DNA from: an uncultured Oscillospiraceae bacterium
GTDB taxonomy: Bacteria; Bacillota; Clostridia; Oscillospirales; Acutalibacteraceae
Direction of reading: 5' to 3'
Length of the DNA: 15,095 nt
Assembly (NCBI GenBank): GCA_959601025.1
Contig: CAUGOD010000049.1
Span: 1 to 15,095, forward strand
Shown: positions 4,417 through 15,095 of the stretch, one piece after another
Position numbering within the stretch: the first letter of the stretch is position 1
How the letters are laid out: the number at the start of each line of letters is the position of its first letter
Notes under the pieces: generated by a model
What the model was told of the DNA's origin: nothing
What the model saw: only the letters and a program-made list of their open reading frames with translations
The model's database searches: none
Position numbers and translations under genes: made by a program

Positions 4417-5547
4417 TCAAAGTAGCTTCTTCAGTTTGTCGCAGATAAATTCCACATTGCTCTCCCCAAGATAGGGATGCATGGGCAGGGACAACACGCA
4501 GGCGCAAAGGCGGTCGGTCACCGGGAAACCGGGCAGACCGGGGATTGACGGCACATCAGCGAAAGCGGTCTGGGCATGCATGGGCTTGGGGTAATACACC
4601 ATGGTCGGAATCCCCTGCTCCTTCAGCGCGGCCTGCACCGCGTCCCGCTGCTCCCGGCTTTCCAGCGTCAGGGTGTACTGCGCCCAACTGGAGCCGAAGC
4701 CCTCGGGAACCACCGGAGTCTTGACCAGGTCTTTCAGCCGCTCGGTGTACCAGCCCGCGGCACGGTTCACCGCCTCCAGCTCATATTCCCGGAAGGCCTG
4801 AAATTTGGGCTGAAGAATCGCGGCCTGAAGGGTATCCAGCCGGGAGTTCATCCCGATCCGGACATTGTCGTATTTAAAGGATCCCTTGCCGTGCACCCGA
4901 ATGGAGCGAAGGTAATCCGCCAGCGCGTCGTCGTCGGTAAAAATCGCGCCGCCATCCCCATAACAGCCAAGGGGCTTGGCCGGGAAAAAGGAGGTCGTCG
5001 AGGCGTCGCCGAAGCTGCAAGCGCGGCGGCCGTCCATACTGCCGCCGAAGCCCTGTGCGCCGTCCTCCAGCAGGAGCAGGCCGTATTTTTCCGTAATTGG
5101 CCGGATCGCGCGGTAATTGGCCGGCAAGCCAAACAAATCCACTGCGACGACCGCTTTCGGGATCAGCCTTCCCTCCGCCTTCACCGCGAGGATTGCCTCT
5201 TCCAGCTTGGACGGGTCGAGATTAAAGGTATCTGCATCCACATCCACGAAAACCGGCGTAGCCCCTTCAAAGGACACCACCTCGCCCGAAGCGAAAAAAG
5301 TGAAGTCCGGTACGAACACCGCATCGCCCGGGCCAAGGTTCCAACCCATCAGCACCATGGTCAGCGCGTCGGTGCCGTTGCCGCAGGTCACGCAATGCTT
5401 TACGCCGACGTATTCCGCCAGCGCTGTTTCCAGCTCCGCCACCTGAGCGCCGCTGATGAAATTGCCGTCTGCAGCCACCTTCTGCATCGCCGCGTCGATC
5501 TCCGGCTTCAACGCCGTATACTGCGCCTTCAAATCCCGAAACTGCAT
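4417..5547 (-). CDS. DegT/DnrJ/EryC1-family PLP-dependent sugar aminotransferase (WbpE-like, 376 aa)
   Basis: Fold-type I aminotransferase, cytosolic, expected to transfer an amino group to a nucleotide-activated keto-sugar. Closest by recollection is WbpE/WlbC-type UDP-2-acetamido-2-deoxy-3-oxo-glucuronate aminotransferase. It shares FIDLK-like MQFRDLKAQY at the start, the phosphate-binding GNGTDA (56-61), the EDGAQGFGGS stretch with the ring-stacking/Asp region (161-170), the PLP Schiff-base lysine K191 in FFPAKPLGCYGDGGA, NSRLDTLQAAIL and the C-terminal LSLPMHPYL. I start it at ATG 5547 (AAAGGGG at 9-nt spacing). The longer open frame to 5778 adds 77 residues without family similarity and covers the promoter region. 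At 376 aa it has the normal family length. No other sugar-nucleotide gene is in view, so the actual substrate is uncertain. Confidence 0.9.
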   Translation of the reverse strand: MQFRDLKAQYTALKPEIDAAMQKVAADGNFISGAQVAELETALAEYVGVKHCVTCGNGTDALTMVLMGWNLGPGDAVFVPDFTFFASGEVVSFEGATPVFVDVDADTFNLDPSKLEEAILAVKAEGRLIPKAVVAVDLFGLPANYRAIRPITEKYGLLLLEDGAQGFGGSMDGRRACSFGDASTTSFFPAKPLGCYGDGGAIFTDDDALADYLRSIRVHGKGSFKYDNVRIGMNSRLDTLQAAILQPKFQAFREYELEAVNRAAGWYTERLKDLVKTPVVPEGFGSSWAQYTLTLESREQRDAVQAALKEQGIPTMVYYPKPMHAQTAFADVPSIPGLPGFPVTDRLCACVLSLPMHPYLGESNVEFICDKLKKLL

Positions 5548-5644
5548 ATCTTTCGACCCCTTTATTCCGAACGGAAATCCGCTCTCTTTCACGAAATATA
5601 TTCCAGGCGGTCTATGGCCGCCCTGGCCTCCCGCCGCCTTTTGT

Positions 5645-5673
5645 ATTTTACACCGGAAGGCGGACGAATACAA
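5645..5673 (-). promoter_or_regulatory. Probable promoter of the aminotransferase gene
   Basis: Minus strand: TTGTAT (5673-5668), 17-bp spacer, TAAAAT (5650-5645), about 98 nt before the ATG. It lies downstream of the tuf terminator, so the aminotransferase is probably transcribed separately. The 5548-5870 gap otherwise holds only that terminator and the ribosome binding site; I see no further gene in it. Confidence 0.5.
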
Positions 5674-5802
5674 GCGCTGTTCCTTCCTTTTCGCGTTTTC
5701 ACCGGGACAGCGGAAATCTCTGCCGGACAAACTGGATAGTTTTACCTCGGCTTCGGACTTCGCGTTTCTCTGTTCCATCTTTTACCACAGCAACTGGAAA
5801 AC

Positions 5803-5841
5803 AAAAAACGGGAGGAGAAGCTTTTGCTCCTCCTTCCGTTT
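5803..5841 (-). terminator. Terminator of tuf
   Basis: On the minus strand GGAGGAG pairs with CTCCTCC (5827-5833 with 5811-5817). After a 3-nt bulge the stem continues through AAACG/CGTTT and ends in six U residues (A5803-A5808). It starts 30 bp past the tuf stop, closing the str operon. Confidence 0.8.
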
Positions 5842-5870
5842 CCCATCTTGCAAAGAAAATCTCTGAAAAA

Positions 5871-7073
5871 TTAGCCGTTGATCTTGGTAACAACGCCCGA
5901 ACCAACGGTACGGCCGCCTTCACGGATAGCGAAGCGGAGGCCTTCCTCGATAGCGATCGGGGTGATCAGCTCCACGTCCATCTCGACGTTATCGCCAGGC
6001 ATGCACATCTCGGTGCCTTCCGGCAGGGTGATGACGCCGGTCACGTCGGTGGTACGGAAATAGAACTGCGGGCGGTAGTTGTTGAAGAACGGGGTATGAC
6101 GGCCGCCTTCGTCCTTGGACAGGACATAAACCTGGCCATGGAACTTGGTGTGCGGGTTGATGGAACCGGGCTTGCACAGAACCTGGCCGCGCTCGATTTC
6201 ATTTCTCTGCACGCCGCGCAGCAGAGCGCCGATGTTATCGCCGGCCTCCGCGTAGTCAAGCAGCTTACGGAACATTTCGATGCCCGTAACAACCGTCTTT
6301 CTCTTCTCGTCGGTCAGGCCAACGATTTCAACTTCGTCGGACATATTCAGCTGTCCACGCTCCACACGGCCGGTGGCGACGGTGCCGCGCCCGGTGATGG
6401 TGAAGACGTCTTCGACCGGCATCAGGAAAGGCAGGTCGGTCTTACGGGTCGGAGCCGGGATATAGCTGTCGACAGCGTCCATCAGCTCAAGGATCGGCGC
6501 ATATTCCGGAGCGGAGGGATCGGTGGAAGCGCATTCCAGAGCCTTCAGCGCGGAACCCTTGACGATCGGGGTGTCGTCGCCCGGGAAGTCATACTCGTTG
6601 AGCAGTTCACGGATTTCCATCTCGACCAGCTCGAGCAGCTCGGGATCGTCCACCTGATCGCACTTGTTCATGAACACCACGATGTAGGGAACGCCGACCT
6701 GACGGGAGAGCAGGATATGCTCACGGGTCTGGGGCATCGGGCCGTCGGCCGCGGACACAACCAGAATCGCGCCGTCCATCTGCGCAGCGCCGGTGATCAT
6801 GTTCTTGACATAGTCGGCGTGGCCGGGGCAGTCAACGTGGGCATAGTGGCGGTTCTCGGTCTGATACTCGACGTGAGCGGTATTGATTGTGATACCGCGC
6901 GCGCGCTCTTCCGGGGCCTTATCGATATTCGCGTAGTCCACGAAATCGGCATCGCCCTTCAGGTTCAGGACCTTGGTGATCGCCGCGGTCAGGGTGGTCT
7001 TGCCATGGTCGACGTGGCCGATGGTGCCAATGTTTACGTGGGGCTTGTTTCTTTCAAACTTTGCCTTTGCCAT
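5871..7073 (-). CDS. tuf: Elongation factor Tu
   Basis: GTPase that brings aminoacyl-tRNA to the ribosomal A site. The 400-residue protein has all parts: the P-loop GHVDHGKT (19-26), switch I with RGITINTAHVEYQ, switch II DCPGHADYVKNM, NKCD and GSALKAL for guanine recognition, and beta-barrel domains 2 and 3 ending with REGGRTVGSGVV. The start ATG 7073 (MAKAKFERNKPH) has GGAGGA 8 nt upstream; a 9-residue extension to 7100 overlaps that site and is rejected. It is the last gene of the str operon, but a 260-bp gap with its own promoter separates it from fusA, and a terminator follows. This allows higher expression than the upstream genes. Confidence 0.99.
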   Translation of the reverse strand: MAKAKFERNKPHVNIGTIGHVDHGKTTLTAAITKVLNLKGDADFVDYANIDKAPEERARGITINTAHVEYQTENRHYAHVDCPGHADYVKNMITGAAQMDGAILVVSAADGPMPQTREHILLSRQVGVPYIVVFMNKCDQVDDPELLELVEMEIRELLNEYDFPGDDTPIVKGSALKALECASTDPSAPEYAPILELMDAVDSYIPAPTRKTDLPFLMPVEDVFTITGRGTVATGRVERGQLNMSDEVEIVGLTDEKRKTVVTGIEMFRKLLDYAEAGDNIGALLRGVQRNEIERGQVLCKPGSINPHTKFHGQVYVLSKDEGGRHTPFFNNYRPQFYFRTTDVTGVITLPEGTEMCMPGDNVEMDVELITPIAIEEGLRFAIREGGRTVGSGVVTKING

Positions 7074-7161
7074 TGTGGATTTCCTCCTTTTTATAAACAC
7101 AGTTTTTCATTTTCAACCCTGCGAATGGAATCAATTCGTCAAGTTGAAACCTATGGTACTC

Positions 7162-7190
7162 ATTTTAGCAAGTCCGCATAGGAAATTCAA
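7162..7190 (-). promoter_or_regulatory. Sigma-A-like promoter of tuf
   Basis: Minus strand: TTGAAT (7190-7185), 17-bp spacer, TAAAAT (7167-7162), about 89 nt before the tuf ATG. The local sequence is AT-rich against a GC-rich background. No clear U-tract terminator follows fusA, so tuf may receive both read-through and its own transcription. A GGCGCC/GGCGCC inverted repeat lies in the part of the gap nearer fusA. Confidence 0.75.
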
Positions 7191-7333
7191 GACTTTTCCC
7201 AAATAATTACGGTTGCCGGAGGGTCGAAACCGGTCGGTTTCTCTCCCCTTCGCCCGAAATCCCCGGAAGAAGCCGGCGGCGCCCAGGCTGTTGGCCGGAA
7301 AGGCGCCGGAATGCGCGGGAAAAAGGAAACCGA

Positions 7334-9418
7334 TCAGCCTTCCTTTTTCATGCGCTTGCTGATAATCTGCTCCGCCACGCTCTTGGGCAGCTCCGCGTAA
7401 TGGCTCGGCTCCATGGTGTACTGGCCGCGGCCCTGGGTACGGGAACGCAGGTCCGTAGCGTAGCCGAACATCTCGGACAGCGGAACCATCGCGTTGATCT
7501 GCTGGGCGCCGGAAACGGCATCCATGCCCTGCATCAAGCCGCGGCGGGAGTTGATATCGCCGATAACGTCGCCCATATACTCGTCGGGAACGACCACAAC
7601 GACCTTCATGATCGGCTCCATCAGAACCGGGTCGGCCTTGCGCATAGCCTCCTTGAAGGCCATGGAACCGGCGATCTTAAACGCCATTTCCGAGGAGTCA
7701 ACCTCGTGGTACGAACCGTCGTACAGCGTTACCTTGACGTCCACGACATTGTAGCCGGCGAGAACGCCCGACTGCATGGCGCCCTGGATACCCTGATCGA
7801 CCGCGGGGATGTATTCCTTCGGAATCACGCCGCCGACGACCGCGTTGACGAATTCGTAGCCCTTGCCGGTCTCGTTCGGTTCGATCCGGATCTTGACGTG
7901 GCCGTATTGGCCGCGGCCGCCGGACTGACGGGCATACTTGTGATCGACATCCGCCGATTTGCGGATGGTTTCCTTGTAGGCAACCTGGGGCGCGCCGACG
8001 TTGGCCTCCACCTTAAACTCGCGGAGCAGGCGGTCGACGATAATCTCCAGATGGAGCTCGCCCATACCGGCGATGATGGTCTGGCCGGTTTCCTCGTCGG
8101 TGTAGGTCTTGAAGGTGGGGTCTTCTTCCGCCAGCTTCGCCAGCGCGAGGCCCATCTTCTCCTGACCGGCTTTGGTCTTCGGCTCAATTGCGACGCGGAT
8201 AACCGGCTCCGGGAACTTCATGGATTCCAGAATGACCGGGTTCTTCTCATCGCAGAGGGTATCGCCGGTGGTGGTATTCTTCAAGCCCACGGCCGCCGCG
8301 ATATCGCCCGCGTACACGGTTTCGATATCCTGCCGGTGGTTAGCGTGCATTTGGAGAATACGGCCAAGACGTTCGCTGTTGTCCTTGTTTGCGTTGTACA
8401 CCATGGTACCGGCGTTCACTGTACCCGAATACACGCGGAAGAACGCGAGCTTGCCGACGAACGGGTCGGTTGCAATCTTGAACGCGAGGGCTGCAAACGG
8501 TTCGGAATCGGAAGAGTGGCGCTCCACTTCCTCTTCCGTATCCGGATTGATCCCCTTGATGGAGGGGACGTCGGTCGGCGCCGGCATATAGTCGATCACC
8601 GCGTCCAGCAGCTTCTGCACGCCCTTATTCCGGTAGGAGGTGCCGCAGGTGACGGGAACCATCGTATTGGCGATGGTGGATTTGCGGATACAGCTCTTGA
8701 TCTCCCCGATCGTCAGCTCCTCGCCCGCAAAATACTTCTCCATCAGCGCGTCGTCCTGCTCGGCGACATGCTCGATCAGTTCGTCGTGATATTTCTGGGC
8801 CAGTTCCTTCATATCCTCCGGAATCTCTTCCACACGGATATCCTTGCCCAGATCGTCGTAATAGACATATGCCTTCATCTCCACCAGGTCGACGAGGCCT
8901 TTAAAGGTATCCTCCGAACCAATGGGGAGCTGGATCGGCACGGCATTGCACTTCAGCCGTTCCTTCATCATGTCGACGACGCGGTAAAAATCCGCGCCCA
9001 TGATATCCATTTTATTGACGTACGCCATGCGGGGAACATGGTATTCGTTCGCCTGACGCCACACAGTCTCCGACTGGGGCTCGACGCCGCCCTTGGCGCA
9101 GAAAACAGTGACCGAACCGTCCAGCACGCGCAGCGAACGCTGCACCTCGACGGTGAAGTCCACGTGGCCGGGGGTGTCGATGATGTTGATGCGGTGGTTC
9201 TTCCAGAAACAGGTGGTGGCGGCGGAGGTGATCGTGATACCACGCTCCTGCTCCTGCGCCATCCAGTCCATCGTGGCGCCGCCATCGTGGGTTTCGCCCA
9301 GCTTATGGTTGATGCCGGTGTAGAACAGGATGCGTTCGGTCGTCGTCGTTTTGCCGGCGTCGATATGCGCCATAATGCCTATATTTCTGGTAAGTTCCAA
9401 CGATACTTGCCTTGCCAT
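7334..9418 (-). CDS. fusA: Elongation factor G
   Basis: Translocation GTPase of 694 residues, the normal bacterial length. G-domain motifs are present in order: P-loop AHIDAGKT (17-24), RGITITSAATT (switch I region), DTPGHVDFT, NKMD. Later domains carry the typical GMGELHLEI (domain III), GRGQYGHVKI and DGSYHEVDSSEMAF (domain IV) and TQGRGQYTMEPSHYAELP (domain V). I place the start at ATG 9418 (MARQVSLELTRNIG) because AGGAGGA lies about 6 nt upstream; the 25-residue upstream extension has no family similarity. It lies between rpsG and tuf in the str operon, with a 159-bp structured gap before it. Confidence 0.99.
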   Translation of the reverse strand: MARQVSLELTRNIGIMAHIDAGKTTTTERILFYTGINHKLGETHDGGATMDWMAQEQERGITITSAATTCFWKNHRINIIDTPGHVDFTVEVQRSLRVLDGSVTVFCAKGGVEPQSETVWRQANEYHVPRMAYVNKMDIMGADFYRVVDMMKERLKCNAVPIQLPIGSEDTFKGLVDLVEMKAYVYYDDLGKDIRVEEIPEDMKELAQKYHDELIEHVAEQDDALMEKYFAGEELTIGEIKSCIRKSTIANTMVPVTCGTSYRNKGVQKLLDAVIDYMPAPTDVPSIKGINPDTEEEVERHSSDSEPFAALAFKIATDPFVGKLAFFRVYSGTVNAGTMVYNANKDNSERLGRILQMHANHRQDIETVYAGDIAAAVGLKNTTTGDTLCDEKNPVILESMKFPEPVIRVAIEPKTKAGQEKMGLALAKLAEEDPTFKTYTDEETGQTIIAGMGELHLEIIVDRLLREFKVEANVGAPQVAYKETIRKSADVDHKYARQSGGRGQYGHVKIRIEPNETGKGYEFVNAVVGGVIPKEYIPAVDQGIQGAMQSGVLAGYNVVDVKVTLYDGSYHEVDSSEMAFKIAGSMAFKEAMRKADPVLMEPIMKVVVVVPDEYMGDVIGDINSRRGLMQGMDAVSGAQQINAMVPLSEMFGYATDLRSRTQGRGQYTMEPSHYAELPKSVAEQIISKRMKKEG

Positions 9419-9484
9419 AAATGTCCTCCTTATTCTTCCAGGCGCCGCGCCCGCGGAAAATTCCGGCGAAAGGGCGGCGCGTAA

Positions 9485-9535
9485 TGGGACCAACGCCCAT
9501 ATGGGGGTTAAGCCTCTTATGCGGCGTTGCTCCCA
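9485..9535 (-). other. Inverted repeat in the rpsG-fusA gap
   Basis: TGGGA..AACGCC (9485-9497) pairs with GGCGTT..TCCCA (9523-9535), interrupted by a 2x2 mismatch; the loop contains the palindrome CCCATATGGG. A second GC-rich inverted repeat lies closer to fusA (about 9442-9480). Neither has a U tract, so these are not terminators. They may slow polymerase, set mRNA processing, or bind a ribosomal protein; no function is shown. Confidence 0.4.
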
Positions 9536-9577
9536 CGGAAAATGGCGGGCCTCATGCCCAAGAGGGCAGGTATGGGC

Positions 9578-10048
9578 TTACCATCTGTAATGAGCGAACG
9601 CCTTGTTGGCCTCGGCCATTTTGTGCGTGTCGTCGCGCTTTTTGGCGGCGCCGCCGTTGCCGTTCACCGCATCCAGAATCTCGCCGGCGAGGCGTTCCTT
9701 CATGGTGCGCTCGGAACGGTTGCGGGAATACGCTGTCATCCAGCGCAGGCCCAAAGTCTGGCGACGGTCGGGGCGGACTTCGATCGGCACCTGGTAGGTC
9801 GCGCCGCCGACACGGCGGGCCTTGACCTCCAGCAGGGGCATGACGTTCTCCATCGCCTGCTCAAAAACCTCCAGTGGATCCTTGTCGGTTTTTTCGCGGA
9901 TGATGTCGAACGCGCCGTAAACGATCTTCTGGGCCACGCCGCGCTTACCGTCCACCATGATGTTGTTGATCAGTCTGGTGACCAGTTTGGAATTGTAAAG
10001 CGGGTCGGGCAAAACGTCACGTTTTGCGACAGAACCTCTTCTCGGCAC
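9578..10048 (-). CDS. rpsG: 30S ribosomal protein S7
   Basis: Primary 16S rRNA-binding protein that nucleates assembly of the 30S head. The start is GTG 10048, giving PRRGSVAKRDVLPDP at the N-terminus and exactly 156 residues, the usual S7 length. GGAGG lies 8 nt upstream of this GTG, while the longer open frame from 10099 runs through that ribosome binding site. Family signature stretches seen: DPLYNSKLVTRLINNIMVDGKRG, NVMPLLEVKARRVGGATYQVP, RWMTAYSRNRSE and the C-terminal KMAEANKAFAHYRW. It follows rpsL after an unusually long 207-bp gap and precedes fusA. Confidence 0.98.
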   Translation of the reverse strand: MPRRGSVAKRDVLPDPLYNSKLVTRLINNIMVDGKRGVAQKIVYGAFDIIREKTDKDPLEVFEQAMENVMPLLEVKARRVGGATYQVPIEVRPDRRQTLGLRWMTAYSRNRSERTMKERLAGEILDAVNGNGGAAKKRDDTHKMAEANKAFAHYRW

Positions 10049-10255
10049 TTTACTTCCCTCCTTCATAGATATGATATCATCGGTACTCGAAAGTGACATA
10101 CTCCCGTTGGCCGCTATAGAGGCGTCCGCTTCTTTCCGGGCGGAAAGCCCGTCCGGAATCTATACGAAATGCCGCTATATAGCCGCTGTTGACATGTCAA
10201 TTTCCAGTCGTCGTCCCGCCGCCCGCTGAAGCGATCGGCTTTTCCTGCGACTGGA
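10049..10255 (-). promoter_or_regulatory. Long rpsL-rpsG intercistronic region with palindromes
   Basis: Contains the perfect palindrome TTGACATGTCAA (10189-10200), ATGATATCAT just before the rpsG ribosome binding site, GCTATATAGC, and a CGGGC/GCCCG hairpin (10137-10151). TTGACA in the palindrome resembles a -35 element, but no good -10 lies 16-18 bp downstream. In enterobacteria, S7 represses the str operon by binding this same intercistronic gap; whether that applies here is open. I see no gene in it. Confidence 0.4.
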
Positions 10256-10684
10256 TTACTTTTTGGCCGCACCGGCCTTCGGACGCTTCGCGCCGTACTT
10301 GGAACGGGCCTGCATTCTCTTGGCAACGCCCTGGGCGTCCAGGGTGCCGCGGATGATGTGGTAACGCACACCAGGCAGGTCCTTGACACGGCCGCCGCGA
10401 ATCAGAACAACGCTGTGTTCCTGCAGGTTGTGGCCTTCGCCGGGGATGTAGGACGTAACCTCGATCCCGTTGGACAGACGGACACGGGCAACCTTACGCA
10501 GAGCGGAGTTCGGCTTCTTCGGGGTAGACGTTTTCACCGCGGTGCAGACGCCACGCTTCTGGGGAGAATTCTGATCGATCGGAACGCGCTTTTTGGAGTT
10601 CCAGCCCTTCAGCAGAGCAGGAGCCTTCGCCTTCTTCTCCATCTCCTCCCGGCCTTTACGCACGAGCTGATTAAAGGTTGGCAA
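10256..10684 (-). CDS. rpsL: 30S ribosomal protein S12
   Basis: Decoding-centre protein of the small subunit. The start is TTG 10684 (MPTFNQLVRKGRE), with a perfect AGGAGGTG 6 nt upstream; the longer frame starts inside that site. The 142 residues include the extra N-terminal stretch typical of Firmicutes S12, then SPQKRGVCTAVKTSTPKKPNSALRK, the IPGEGHNLQEHSVVLIRGG block and GGRVKDLPGVRYHI. The lysines in TPKKPNS and RVKDLPG where streptomycin-resistance substitutions occur in other bacteria are the wild-type residues here. The tail RSKYGAKRPKAGAAKK is like other Ruminococcaceae. It is the first gene of the str operon. Confidence 0.98.
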   Translation of the reverse strand: MPTFNQLVRKGREEMEKKAKAPALLKGWNSKKRVPIDQNSPQKRGVCTAVKTSTPKKPNSALRKVARVRLSNGIEVTSYIPGEGHNLQEHSVVLIRGGRVKDLPGVRYHIIRGTLDAQGVAKRMQARSKYGAKRPKAGAAKK

Positions 10685-10770
10685 ATATAACACCTCCTGT
10701 TTATAGGATATTTATCCTTCGGAACCGCCCGAAAGGCGGCTTCGATGAATACGTAAATACGGACGGACAG

Positions 10771-10807
10771 CCGGTTTGCGGCGGGACAAGCTCCCCCCGC
10801 AAACCGG
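10771..10807 (-). promoter_or_regulatory. Hairpin in the rpsL 5' leader
   Basis: Perfect 11-bp stem CCGGTTTGCGG/CCGCAAACCGG (10771-10781 with 10797-10807), extended inward by GGG/CCC pairs. It has no U tract. Two smaller inverted repeats follow toward rpsL (GGAACCGCC..GGCGGCTTC near 10720-10743 and GGATA/TATCC at 10706-10717), so the leader of about 135 nt is largely structured. A target for autogenous control or a stability element is possible. Confidence 0.55.
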
Positions 10808-10824
10808 TTGCATCACAATTATTT

Positions 10825-10854
10825 ATATTAGCATGGGTTTTCGCGGTTTGTCAA
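10825..10854 (-). promoter_or_regulatory. Strong sigma-A-like promoter of the str operon
   Basis: Minus strand: consensus -35 TTGACA (10854-10849), 18-bp spacer, -10 TAATAT (10830-10825), in an AT-rich patch. Start of transcription would be near 10818, about 135 nt before the rpsL TTG. It separates the str genes from rpoBC. No strong terminator follows rpoC (only a weak AGGC/GCCT hairpin before a short T run), so read-through is also possible. Confidence 0.85.
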
Positions 10855-10938
10855 GATTTTTCCACCGGATTATGCAATGATCCTGCATGAAACAAACCGG
10901 ACGGACGAGCGTGGGAAAAATGCAGGCCTCCAGACGCC

Positions 10939-14616
<3,678 letters not shown>

Positions 14617-14637
14617 ATGCTTACAGCCCTCCCGCTC

Positions 14638-15095
<458 letters not shown>

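Noticed and set aside
3200..4507. Long minus-strand frame opposite the ATPase gene
   Set aside because: It is a GC-rich shadow frame crossing the terminator; it has no recognisable domain, while the plus-strand frame carries a clear Walker A motif.
5548..5778. N-terminal extension of the aminotransferase by 77 residues
   Set aside because: The extension has no family similarity, spans the promoter and ribosome binding site, and ATG 5547 gives the normal family length.
7400..9484. Long plus-strand frame opposite fusA (and similar ones opposite tuf and rpoC)
   Set aside because: These arise from codon bias in highly expressed GC-rich genes; the sense frames are unmistakable EF-G, EF-Tu and beta'.
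10189..10200. Internal rpsG promoter based on TTGACA
   Set aside because: No acceptable -10 hexamer lies 16-18 bp downstream; the motif is kept only as a palindrome.

Overview
The window looks like chromosomal DNA from a GC-rich Clostridia member, most likely of the Oscillospiraceae/Ruminococcaceae group. This rests on the gene order rpoB-rpoC-rpsL-rpsG-fusA-tuf, the Firmicutes-type long S12 protein, strong AGGAGG-type ribosome binding sites, and low-GC promoters and U-tract terminators set in GC-rich coding DNA. Species cannot be named from this alone.

Right part (about 5.8-15.1 kb, all minus strand): the core transcription/translation cluster. It holds the 3' end of rpoB, complete rpoC, then the str operon rpsL (S12), rpsG (S7), fusA (EF-G) and tuf (EF-Tu). 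A strong sigma-A-like promoter lies between rpoC and rpsL, another before tuf, and an intrinsic terminator after tuf. rpsL starts at TTG and rpsG at GTG; those starts give the expected protein lengths. The gaps rpoC-rpsL, rpsL-rpsG and rpsG-fusA are unusually long and rich in inverted repeats.

Middle (about 2.8-5.8 kb): a minus-strand DegT/DnrJ/EryC1-type PLP aminotransferase (WbpE-like), standing alone with its own promoter. It converges on a plus-strand two-half P-loop ATPase-like protein whose second nucleotide-binding loop is degenerate. The two genes share a bidirectional terminator. A cluster of GTTAC/GTAAC boxes lies upstream of the ATPase gene.

Left part (1-2.8 kb): an ECF sigma factor overlapping a single-pass membrane protein that is probably its anti-sigma factor. 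Between the probable promoter and the sigma gene is a 5' leader holding an intrinsic-terminator-like hairpin, a second fold and a 33-codon upstream ORF, so attenuation is possible. Diverging from it on the minus strand are two paralogous small coiled-coil proteins. They share promoter, 13 N-terminal and 36 C-terminal residues but have unrelated middles, one being a five-copy 42-bp (14-residue) tandem repeat. This pair and the sigma leader are the least explained parts of the window.

No tRNA, rRNA, CRISPR array or complete mobile element was seen.
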